Positions 11,035 to 20,024 of a DNA stretch of 23,171 nucleotides are shown piece after piece (within the stretch, counting starts at the first letter, position 1; the number at the start of each line of letters is the position of its first letter). The position numbers and the translations under genes are program-made. The DNA lies in NCBI GenBank assembly GCA_000697665.1, contig KL197793.1, positions 41,582 through 64,752 on the forward strand, read 5' to 3'. The notes beneath the pieces were generated by a model. The model searched no databases, was not told the DNA's origin, and saw nothing but the letters and a program-made list of their open reading frames with translations. Source of the stretch: Jaapia argillacea MUCL 33604 (lineage: Eukaryota; Basidiomycota; Agaricomycetes; Jaapiales; Jaapiaceae).

Positions 11035-11419
11035 TGTTATGAACCACGCTTCATCAGGACTATTTTCATTTTTACTTCGCTTCACCTCACTTCATCATCT
11101 GACTACGGACTACAGACTCATTTCCTTTGACTCAACTTGACTCCTTACTTACTCATCATTACTACAGACTTACTCATTGTTACTATGGACTACGCTTCTA
11201 TCCAGTATATATACCTGCCTGTATTTGCTAACATCCCCCATCTTGTTCACTTTGTCAATACAAGTCTTTACTTGCATTCCTACAAAGTCTGACTTGGTCT
11301 CCATCTGGTTTCCTCTCCTTATCATCCTCATACCACCTCACTCTGTGTTGCAACCTAAGTACCATCAGAGAAGTACACTGTCTTGACTTCGGTACTTCAT
11401 TGAAGTAACGACTTTAACA
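11035..11419 (+). repeat. 3' LTR of element B, 385 bp
   Basis: Begins TGTTATGAACC and ends CGACTTTAACA, giving 5-bp inverted ends TGTTA/TAACA. It is preceded by a purine tract and followed immediately by the broken TET/JBP-like gene. The first half holds a cluster of imperfect ACTACRGACT/ACTCATT repeats (about 11100-11195), the middle a TATA box. CCCTG (11420-11424) is the candidate target duplication. The partner LTR is not in the window. Confidence 0.8.
11206..11213 (+). promoter_or_regulatory. TATA box inside the element B LTR
   Basis: TATATATA lies about 170 bp into the 385-bp LTR, a usual place for the promoter that starts retrotransposon RNA. As this is the 3' LTR it could drive transcripts rightward, antisense to the TET/JBP remnant. 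Activity is inference. Confidence 0.5.
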
Positions 11420-12327
11420 CCCTGTGTCTCAGAATATGCCCACTAATCGCAGTCAACATTCCAGGTCTCTGTACCATCATATTTCCCCACCAAAGCGAGC
11501 AGGTCATACCATCCATACCAGCAATTGGGATCTCTGTGGAGGGGAGTTTCCCTGTTTGCAATCACCAAACACCCCGTATATACTGAAACCCACAATTCAG
11601 CGGCTTGTTCATGTCCCCACTGGTCACGTATGGCTTGTTGAGCTCGGAGTCCATAGTAATACAGTGAGGGATGGATGATGTGGAGAATATCATTCATGAT
11701 TGCGGTGGTTTCCAACGTCTCCCGAAACCACTTTGATATCCCACCCAGTCAGCCCCGATCATGCATCACGGTGGAGACATGGAGCTTGCTGTCTGGAGTC
11801 TGCGTGGCTTGATTTGCATATGATGAACTGCTTGGAATGGACAACTTACCAAATGACCCAGGGCAAACCAAGCAGGACTCAGGTTCACGACACCTGGCCA
11901 GATGTGAGGGCATACGGATAAGGGCTTGAAGTACTCCTTCTGTTGTCTCCAACTGCAATGGGAGGCACTCCTCGAACTGATCAAACTCGATCCTAGCTGA
12001 TGATTGAGATGGCAAGTTGAAAGGAACAAGTCATACTTGTGGCAACATCGTTAGGACAATATTGAATACTGGTCACGAGAATACAAAACTCACCTGTCGC
12101 TCTGCTCAGAGCAGGGATTGCAGGTGCCAAAATAAGATCAGACCATTCTGGTCCACAACGATACAGGGCGTGGTCTGGATGGGGAGATCTCTGGTGAACA
12201 GAGGTTTGAAGAGTATGTCCAAGTTTGCCTCTTTCTGCTCATTCATCCCATTATTCTTGACACTGACGTCACATGAGTATTCATGGGCACTCCGAGGAAC
12301 CCAGACTGCTATTGTGTGAGAGCACAC
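11420..12327 (-). pseudogene. TET/JBP-like 2-oxoglutarate/Fe(II) dioxygenase, truncated by element B
   Basis: Read on the minus strand. Exon A (about 12327-12094) has RDLPIQTTPCIVVDQNG; exon B (11996-11850) has VNLSPAWFALGHL; exon C (11799-11420) has NRETPLHRDPNCWYGWYDLL and VGKYDG. Introns 12093-11997 (GTGAGT..CAG) and 11849-11800 (GTAAGT..CAG, 50 nt) join them in phase 0. The HRD triplet (codons 11538-11530) would supply two of the three Fe(II) ligands. This pattern matches my memory of the basidiomycete TET/JBP family, which oxidises 5-methylcytosine and is often linked to Kyakuja-Dileera-Zisupton transposons. Stops are TGA 12108, TGA 11751 and TAG 11445. The gene ends abruptly at the LTR of element B, so the last Fe-binding His and the 2-oxoglutarate-binding Arg are absent. 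Exon A's 5' end and any further N-terminal exons are unresolved. Confidence 0.65.
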
Positions 12328-12473
12328 ATGATAAGATGACTTTGAAGACTTACTGGGATGAGTGTATGTTCCCGAAGTTCCTCAGCGAAAATTGTAAACC
12401 GTTCCATGACTATTGTAATATCACAATCAGTAAGCTATTCCAGTCCTCATTGCTAACCCACTGACGTCGATTC

Positions 12474-12853
12474 TGGAAGACAGTAACCTGGATTTAATTC
12501 CGGATGGTGCTGAAGGGAGGAATAAGAAATGCCCTGAGGATTTACAGCTCTAATATGATGGGGATGGTCGCCCAAATATTCCCACAAGTTTGCCTACCAG
12601 TCAGGGAAGGTTGGCGGTTGTGATGTAAGACTATTTGAATGTGGTATATGGTGAGGATGGCATACTCCTTTCTAGATCCTCAACTAACATTGCCCTGGTT
12701 GGCTATAGCGACTGGAGTGGAGGGTGACAAAGTCCCTTGGTCTCTTGTATCTAAGAACCCCGAAGCATACATCAATAAGTGTTTCCTGCCCAACAGTGGC
12801 ATACTATGTGATCCCTCTCACATGCATGTAGCTGACATGCAACAGTTGCTTTG
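12474..12853 (+). pseudogene. Degenerate ORF, multicopy basidiomycete type (uncharacterised)
   Basis: Two stretches read as protein on the + strand. One, near 12480-12555, has LIPDGAEGRNKKCPEDLQL followed by a TAA and then YDGDGRPNIPTSLP. The other, near 12735-12851, has VPWSLVSKNPEAYINKCFLP and CDPSHMHVADMQQLL. Between them the frame changes and TAA and TGA stops occur, so this is a remnant. AEGR.KKCPED and DPSHM...LL resemble, in my memory, an uncharacterised protein found in many copies in mushroom genomes; I cannot name a function. It points away from the TET/JBP remnant, as a divergent pair would. Confidence 0.4.
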
Positions 12854-12871
12854 AAGAATCCAGGACTGTCC

Positions 12872-12951
12872 CATCAGGGAAATCCCCCCCCACCAATTAT
12901 CTCAAAATATCTCTAATTAGTAGGAAAATGGTGTAAATCCGTGAAAATCAC
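12872..12951 (+). repeat. Left member of a degenerate inverted repeat pair
   Basis: Blocks in order: CATCAGG (12872-12878), GGGAAATCCCCC (from 12877), CACCAATT (12891-12898), and a 28-bp stretch at 12924-12951 that starts GAAAATGGTG and ends in GTGAAAATCAC. About 20 of these 28 bases match the reverse complement of 19313-19340. The region is AT-rich and repeats GTGAAAATC again further in (near 13045), so part of the likeness could be low complexity. Confidence 0.45.
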
Positions 12952-13234
12952 TATTTCTGCTAATCCAGCCACATTCGCTTTGCCAGAACAAGGGTCATGA
13001 AAATCAAAGCAAATTTTCGATGAATTTTCAAGCTCTGGTGAAAATCCTCAGCCATTCAGCATCAAATTTGTCCCCAATACGACGAGATCATCTTCGTGTT
13101 TTCAGTCAAGGGCAATCGGTTGACATCACATTAAGGAGGTGTATTATTCCGAACTCTAACTAAACGAATGACATGGGTATCATGGACACCAGCGTGTGTG
13201 CTGCAAACCACTGTAATCTCGGCGCCTCTCGCCT
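12952..13234. other. Non-coding stretch downstream of the DUF6532 gene
   Basis: No coding text found on either strand. AT-rich, with short GAAAATC and AAATTTTC repeats in its left half. It probably contains the 3' untranslated region of the DUF6532 gene. Confidence 0.4.
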
Positions 13235-15872
13235 CTAGTCGTCGACTTCCATATCACTGAGATCGACCTTCACAACTTGGTCCTTGACAGAATGGTCGGC
13301 ATTGGAGCCACTTGGAGGGAATCATCAGGGCAAGAGTTGGTGAGAGGAAATCAAGCACTCACGAAGCTAGAACATACACCTTCCTCAAGAGTTTATGATA
13401 TTTTGTCGGATTTTTCTCGATCTTCGCCAAGGACGCAATATGCTTTCGATAGGTGCCGTAATAGACTGAGGCTGAAAAATCTGTACGCTTATATTCCCCC
13501 GTGCTCCAGTCGGTAAGTGCAGCATAAACCTGTAGAAGGATTAGTGAGAGAACACACAGATGACTTCGGGACACGTACCGCTGTTGCAGCAAGGGCAAGC
13601 ATTTCGGGAGAGACCATCGGCTCACCATCACGGGTCAGAGGAAATTTGGCGTGGCGGGTGGCTGCGTATGACGGGGACCCATCAAAGAATGCAGTTCGAA
13701 GAACGGACCCAAGGATGGGAGCTTGATATCCCTTCTTTGGGTTAAATTCGGAAGTCTAGGTCGAAGGAACCACGTTAATGATGCAGCAATGATCACGGAA
13801 AACAAGACAGACAACAGGATCACGGGGACAGATATAAAGGTCTCCCGACAGCAAATCCGTTATATATTTCGACAGGCCAGCTCTTGGAGTGAGATTGAAG
13901 CAGTGAGCCAAAGAAGACGCGGCAGCTGTTTTGGTCTTTCCGCGGAAGGTGCCAATCCGAGCTTCGGGCTAATTCGAGACGAAGAAATTCAATACAACTC
14001 CGTGGGATATAATGCACACTTACGATCTGTGCCATATCACTCAAGTATTCACCATCAGATCGCAGCCGTCGTCGTATCGCAGCGCGGTCACGGTCATCTT
14101 TCTCGCCAACGGCAGCGGCAAGAAGGGCATCTCGAACGATTGCGGTTTGACTATTGACCTCCGGAAAGGAATCGACGAAGCACACTGCGTCCTTGAGCTC
14201 CTCAATTGCGACGAGCAGGATAGCCCTCACGAGAGTACCCTGGGCCTTGAGAGATATCTTGCCTGAATCGGGGAAGACCATCCATGTTGATTCTGGCCAA
14301 GCTGGAGCGATGCTGGTCGGTTCTTCTACCTTGACGTGACCGTGAGAGGTTCTCTCAACTTTGACGGCGACTTGGCTTGGGCGAGGCTGGAATGAAGATC
14401 TGGTGTACTCAAGCTTCACCTTGGTGTTGCTGACACCAGCGCGTTGCTTCATGTCAATCTTTTGCGAAACAGTTCATTTGAGCATGAGGCGACGGGTTTT
14501 GACTAGGAGGGCATACCTGTGCTGGGACATTTCTGCCTGTGTCCCATTCTTTCTTTGGGTTGTTCTTACTTGCATGTCTTGCAGATAAAGTAGTCCTACA
14601 TATTTCAGAACGGAACGCAAAGGCAGCGTGTGGGTAAGGAGACTCACGGATCATCCAAAATCTCCACGTCAGATCCGTTATTCAAGGGTGAATAGCGGCG
14701 CAACTGGCCAGGTTCAGGAGAGGAGTCCTCGTCACTCAGAGGAGGAGGCTCAGCAAGGCCGAAGGAGCGCCCATGATGAGGAGGTTGTCGTGGCAGTCTG
14801 GTTTCAGTTTCCTCGTCACTGAATGTCACATCTTGATCGATTAGGTTCTTGTACCCGGCGCGACGCGTTTCGTTCTTCGAGGTCTTCACATCCTTAGGCT
14901 TCTGGTCACCTGGAAACGATGGTCGCTGGGATAAAATCATCCTCACTCAATCAATATCCTCTTGCCGATCTCAACAAAATCTACCTCATATGCCATCTTC
15001 TCGGCCAGCTTCAAAGGCTTTTTCTCGAGTTGCTTCAATTCCTCGTTGTCAGATTCTGGCTGTTCCACATCTGACTCTTCGTTGTTGGATTTCTCCTCAC
15101 TCAAGGGCAAAAGCTCATCCTCATCCTCATCCTCAACTGGCCTCGATGTCTTGACTATCGGGTTTGCGCGACCCGTGTTCCCACTCTTATCGGCTGTGAA
15201 TGGATGGGTTGGGATGAGCATTCCCGATGTGAAAGACACCCAGTCAAGTTGCTTGCCTTTCAGCTTGGGCTTACTCTTCTCATTGGTCACCATCTCAGCA
15301 TCTTCATCGTCGGATACATCAAAGTTCGCCGCTGCATGCTCCTTGGACAATGAAGCGCCGCGCTGCATCTTGCCATTTGGATGAATTGGGTGCTGTGCTG
15401 CAATCCATTTCAGGTTAGCAGTATCCTCCGTGGGAAGGGTAAGTTGGTCATACCTTTGGTCTTCTTCGCCTTCGACTGTGTCTGTTCATTTTGAACAGCA
15501 GAAGCTGCCCGTTTTCGAGTTGGCTTCACAAGTAGTCGAGCTGGAAGATTATACACGTTTATTCTGATTCAAGGCTAGGGATGAGAGGAGTATATCTCAC
15601 AAATGTTTGCTGCGGCAGTGGCTTTGGCCTGACGACTGGGCCGACGACCTCCGTTTTGATCTTCAGCGCCAGCTACTGGATCGGTCTTAGTCTTGAGCTC
15701 AAATATATTTGGAGATGCTAAACTTACCTTCATCTGCTTCCGGTCCATTCGTATGGGACTGAATTGCCTGTTCTGCCCTCTGTTGCTTCGCTGTGGCCCT
15801 CGTCGGTGCAGAACGCCCAGAATGGGAACTTTGAGCCAAGTTTGCTGTGTTAGTATTGGTTCCCTTTCCCAT
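13235..15872 (-). CDS. DUF6532 domain protein, 694 aa, 11 exons, apparently intact
   Basis: Start ATG 15872-15870, stop TAG 13237-13235. Exons (minus strand): 15872-15728, 15675-15601, 15540-15454, 15397-14985, 14925-14648, 14595-14517, 14458-14024, 13968-13816, 13755-13579, 13529-13363, 13310-13235. The total of 2085 nt stays in frame. Introns are 49-60 nt with GT..AG ends; only intron 8 has a weak donor (GTTGTC). The N-terminal 400 residues are low complexity and charged, with a DEDEDELLPL-type acidic run and LKLAEKMAYE. The C-terminal domain matches DUF6532 as I know it: AIVRDALLAAA, RLRSDGEYLSDMAQI, PEARIGTFRGKTKTAA, PILGSVLRTAFFDG, PEMLALAATAVYAAL and YRKHIASL. The biochemical role is unknown; the family is expanded in Agaricomycetes. 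Unlike all neighbouring genes it has no premature stop. Confidence 0.8.
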
Positions 15873-16016
15873 GGTGGTTGTTTGTATTCAGAGGAAGTGG
15901 CGTGGATTTGAGTCTTCTGTCACCTGTGTGACTTTCCCACATGACAATAAGGAGTGCGTAAGCAAGATACTTCGTGGTTGTGAGTCTCAGAGTGGTGTGC
16001 AATCTACTTGAATTCT
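15873..16016. promoter_or_regulatory. 144-bp bidirectional intergenic region
   Basis: Separates the start codons of the divergent DUF6532 and transposase genes, so it must hold both 5' untranslated regions and at least one promoter. No clear TATA box is visible. It contains TTTCCCACATG (about 15936-15946), whose core TTTCCCACAT recurs inverted near 19364-19373 downstream of the transposase. Promoter function is inferred from position only. Confidence 0.45.
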
Positions 16017-19000
16017 ATGTCCTTCCTCCTGACCTGCAATGGATGTGGTGGCCGATACAATCAAAGGGGATGGACTCGCCATTTCCGAACATCCACAAAC
16101 CCTGCCTGCGCTGCTCTGCGAAAACAGCATACATCAGCCCTCAATGAACCCACAGGCTCCAACTCAGGCTCTGATTCACTCCATGAGGACATGCCAGCTG
16201 GTCCATCTTCACCACCACCTTTCGACAGTGACTACTTTGGTGGTTCTTACACTTGGGAGGATCTTGGGTGGCAGGGAGGAGACGATTATGAAGAGGATGA
16301 GGGTGGACAAGGAGAGCGACAGATGGGGCAGCATGGGGATGATAGTGATTCTGATGATTCTGATGACGAGGGAAATATTGACCGTGGCTTTGACCGAGAG
16401 TGGGAGCCTGATCACTCTGCTGATCGGCAACCATCACCTATGCAGCAATCACCAAGCCCGAGTCCATGAGAGCCTCCCCCGGATCTACCGGGTGTATCGG
16501 TCTCAAGTCAGAATCAAAAAGAGCAGGTCGAAGAGAGCCTCTCCCGAGCACCAACCTTTGTTGAGCACTTCAAGGGGGATATGGCTGGGAGGCCGATTGA
16601 TCGAGACGAAGATACATCAGATCTGGTGTATGATGGAGGATACATGGGGATGAAGAAGGCCCTGGATTCAACTGATCCCAGTAACCCTTGGGCGCCATTC
16701 ACTTCCAAGATAGACTGGGAGTTTGCGCAGTGGGCAAAACTGTGAGGGCCTGGATCGACGTCGGTGTCTGAGCTACTGAGCATTGATGGAGTCAGTACAT
16801 CCATGTGTTCCGTTCAGCTCTCAGCCCTCACTAACCCACTCTGTAGATTCCTGAGAAGTTGGGGTTGTCTTTCAAAAATTCGAGAGAGCTCAACAAGATT
16901 GTCGACAAGCATCTCCCCGGCCGCCCTCGGTTCAAGCACGAACAGATTGTTATTGGTGGGGAAGCATTTGACATATACTTCCGCGATATCCTTGAATGCA
17001 TTCGGGCCCTATATGGAGATCCCGAATTTGCGCCATACCTTGTATTTAAACCGGAACGCCATTATGCAGACGAGGATTGCACGATTCGACTATATCACGA
17101 CATGCACACTGGGAAGTGGTGGTGGGCAACCCAGGTGAGCCGAATCGCCACCGTAACACACTCAGTGGCGAACTCATGACTTTCGCTGGGTGTAGAAAGT
17201 TCTGGAAGCGACACAGCCAGGGGCAACAATCATTCCTGTTGTCATCTCCTCGGACAAGACCCAGCTCACACTCTTCAGGAACAGGACAGCATACCCAGTG
17301 TATCTCACTATCGGGAATCTTCCTAAGGATATTCGCCGGAAACCGACCCGCTGAGGTCAGATACTCCTCGCCTACCTTCCCACAACAAAACTCGACCACA
17401 TGAAGAATAAGGCTGCGCGATGTCGCGCTCTTGCAAATTTATTCCACGGCTGCATGAAGAGAATTCTCTCTCCATTGAAAGATGCTGGGACCTCAGGAGT
17501 TCATATGGCGAGCGGTGACGGAGCTGTCCGGCGATGCCATCCCATATTTGCCACATTCATTGGTGATTACCCCGAACAGCTGCTCGTCGCCTGCTGTAAG
17601 AATGGGGAGTGTCCGTCATGTGTCGCACCAAACCAAGAGCTTGGTGCAAACAAATCTTTCCCTTGGCGAGATCTTGATGCGATTCAGGCTGCTCTCACGC
17701 TAGCAGATGGTCCCGATACGGCAGCTTTCAACCGGGCTTGCGTTGATGCTGGCATCAAACCGATCTACCATCCATTCTGGGAAGATCTTCCCTACGTCAA
17801 TATTTACCGGTCAATCGCTGTGGATGTTTTGCATCAACTGTATCAAGGGATCGTCAAGCACCTTCTCAAATGGCTTGCTGAAGCCTTTGGTGCCGATGAG
17901 TTGGACGCTCGCTGTCGTCGTCTTCCCCCAAACCATAATATCAAAATATTTAGCAAAGGCATCACCTCCCTTTCCCGGGTATCAGGCAAAGAGCACCGTG
18001 ACATGTGCTGAATCCTGATGGGTTTGATTGTGGACCTATGCCTTCCCAACAATTTCTCCCCCGTCCGACTTATTCGCGCCGTTCGTGGTATTCTTGACTT
18101 CCTCTACCTCGCTCAGTACCCCGCCCACACGTCCGACACTCTCCAATCCCTTGAAGAATCCCTTGATGAGTTCCATGCGAACAAAGCCATATTCGTCGAC
18201 CTCGGAATTCGCTCGCATTTCAACTTCCCGAAGCTACATGCTTGCTGCCACTACATCGATTGCATCAAAATGTTTGGGACAACAGACAACTACAACACGG
18301 AGACTTCCGAGCGCCTCCATATCGACTTCACCAAGGATGCGTATCATGCATCGAATAGGAAGGATGAATACCTGCAGATGACTTTGTGGGTGGAACGAAA
18401 GGAGAAAGTCCTCAAGCACCGGCTCTTTGTTCAGTGGCGGTTAGGTGGTCACAACCCAGTGATCCGGCATGTAGGACCTATTCACCATCCTAGGATCAAA
18501 ATGACTCGACATCCCTCCGCTAAGTCTGTCCCGTTTGCCAGGCTTATTCGGGACTACGGCGCAATGGACGTCGAAACCGCCCTCTGCCGTTTCATCGCAA
18601 AGCATCGGGAGCCGACGCTTCACGTATCCAGTATTGCATCCAGGGCATCAGCTGTTATTCTCCCATTCCGTGCAGTCCCGGTGTACCACAAGATCAAATT
18701 CTGGCACGAAAATCCACAAGATCCCGCCGCTGACGACGTTTTTGACGTCGTTCACTGTCGACCTCAGCGTAATGACAAATATGGTCGTCTCATCCCCGGT
18801 CGGTTTGACATGGTGCTGGTAAAGGTTGCGAACTCGGTGCGGTTAGGAGTTGCAGGTAATTATTCGAAGTTTCCTTTGTTTTATTGACCAAGATCTCAAT
18901 GACATCCCCACAGGCTACCGGGTAGCTCAAGTCCGAGCCGTTTTCCGACTTCCCCCCAAAGTTAGTCAGGCAATGTTTCCCTCGCACATTACGCCGCCCG

Positions 19001-19269
19001 AACACCTCGCCTATGTGGAATGGTTCACACCTTTCAAGTCGACGCCGGAACCAAACCACCGTATGTACCAAATTTCTCGTTCCGTCAAAGATGGGAAACG
19101 GGTTTCGGCAGTTGTTGCTGTGGAGGATATCCAAAGCAGCGTGCATTTGTATCCTCTCTTCGGACCAGTTCTTTGTCGTGCATGGTCGAGCGATGATGTC
19201 CTGGAGGAGTGTACTCGATTCTATGTGAATTGCTTCAAGGATCCGTACACACACATCACTTTGTATTGA
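16017..19269 (+). pseudogene. Plavaka-type DNA transposase, four exons, four premature TGA codons
   Basis: Exons 16017-16790, 16847-17134, 17196-18855 and 18914-19269 (1026 codons with stop) are joined by 56-61 nt introns in matching phases. ATG 16017 is chosen because the open frame further up starts only at TTG. The N-terminus has a CX2C-type zinc-finger-like motif (CNGCGGRYNQRGWTRHF, later Cys31), then an acidic disordered linker. The core has WAPFTSKIDWEFAQWAKL, GLSFKNSRELNKIVDKHLPG, DPEFAPYLVFKPERHYAD, TIIPVVISSDKTQLT, HMASGDGAVRR, IGDYPEQLLV, VDVLHQLYQGIVKHLLKWL and DNYNTETSERLHIDF. These segments match the Plavaka family of basidiomycete DNA transposons as I remember it. SSDKTQ, GDYPE or DVLH, and TSERLH are the likeliest sources of the DDE acidic residues (inference). 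TGA codons at 16467, 16743, 17352 and 18009 each replace a position where Arg fits, so the copy is inactive unless read through. Confidence 0.85.
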
Positions 19270-19312
19270 GCTAGTTATCTATGCGTCTGTAATACCAGAA
19301 GCAAATTTCCCT

Positions 19313-19400
19313 CGCGTTTTCACCCATTTTCACGATTTTCTTCAATTTCTGCAAATTGGTGCATATGTGGGAAATTTACCGAAGGGAGTTTTTCCTGATG
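19313..19400 (-). repeat. Right member of the degenerate inverted repeat pair
   Basis: Read on the minus strand from 19400: CATCAGG (19400-19394), GGTAAATTTCCC (19380-19369), CACCAATT (19361-19354), GAAAATCGTGAAAATGGGTG and on (19340-19313). The order is the same as at 12872-12951. It lies 44 bp beyond the transposase stop codon. Confidence 0.45.
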
Positions 19401-20024
19401 CCAGAGGACAACTTTGATTTCAAGATTGAGAGCGAAGGAAAGCAGAAGAGAGGGACCAATAAGGGGAAGAAAACAGCAAGAAAAGGTGAAGCATCCATTC
19501 CTTTCAACAGATGAATTTGCTGAGATAGAGCAACTCTTCATTTCGAGAAAGAAAGAAGATGGGGGGAAAGAATCAATTAAGTAGCATGGGGAAGGGACAC
19601 ACATCCTGAGGCAAGGTTCGGGATCAGGATGATGCATCCATGTCCAATGGATCATCTGATGAGGAAGGTGTGTGCCCTCCTTTGAAACGGAAATGCAATT
19701 ATTCATGGGTAAGCCAGAAGTGAGACATACCGATGCATCCAACAAGGAGGACGGTCCTCAACATCAATCTCATCCCCAAGTCACAACCAGAATGGGGAAG
19801 GAGAAGGGCAAAGGTATGCTTATGCAATCGTATATAGAGAATCATTTCACCAATTATGAGGACCAGTGAATGGACCTGCCACAAGCCCAGTCTCCAGTGG
19901 AAGGCTTGACTCCAATGAGAATGTACCCGGCCCCTCAAATTGCCATCGCATCTTGAAAAAGCAGACCTCGGTCAGGAGTCGACACCCTGGGAAGTGAGCT
20001 GGTTCTCATGGCACTGGGAATGAC
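19401..20024 (+). other. Stretch with possible further 5' exons of the mini-exon gene
   Basis: No complete gene can be placed. Several short open stretches on + look protein-like, for example KHPFLSTDEFAEIEQLF (about 19485-19535) and SMSNGSSDEEGVCPPLKRK (about 19637-19696), each next to plausible GT or AG splice sites. They may be extra N-terminal exons of the gene starting at 20025. A 141-codon minus frame (19745-19320) also exists and I regard it as a shadow. Confidence 0.3.

Larger units (their letters stand above)
8789..11419 (+). mobile_element. Chromodomain Ty3/gypsy retrotransposon B (3' half only)
   Basis: From left to right: the end of the integrase core, integrase C-terminal region, chromodomain, pol tail, a separate zinc-knuckle ORF, polypurine tract and 3' LTR. 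A chromodomain fused to integrase marks a chromovirus-type gypsy element. Gag, protease, RT, RNase H and the first part of the integrase are missing; the cut lies where the LTR of element A ends, so the missing half probably lies left of element A, outside the window. It is heavily mutated: TGA at 8924, 9077, 9089, 9323, 9624, 10079 and 10793, TAA at 9464 and 10289, plus at least one frameshift near 9455. Confidence 0.8.
12872..19400. mobile_element. Candidate composite Plavaka-type transposon carrying a DUF6532 gene
   Basis: The DUF6532 gene and the Plavaka transposase are the only genes between two degenerate inverted repeats (12872-12951 on +, 19313-19400 on -). Shared blocks occur in the same order inward from each side: CATCAGG, GG.AAAT..CCC, CACCAATT, then GAAAATSGTG.AAAT..GTGAAAA. 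Spacing differs by 4-12 bp between blocks. I see no convincing target-site duplication, so the limits are approximate. The alternative is an unrelated host gene beside a shorter Plavaka copy whose left end lies in 15873-16016. Confidence 0.4.

Noticed and set aside
14962-15384. 140-codon + strand frame rich in Ser/Leu
   Set aside because: It is the antisense of exon 4 of the DUF6532 gene, whose splice sites and domain are convincing.
15873-16016. Plavaka left terminal repeat inside the intergenic region
   Set aside because: Only a 10-bp core (TTTCCCACAT) is shared with the right side. The longer ordered match lies at 12872-12951, so the outer position is preferred, though not proven.
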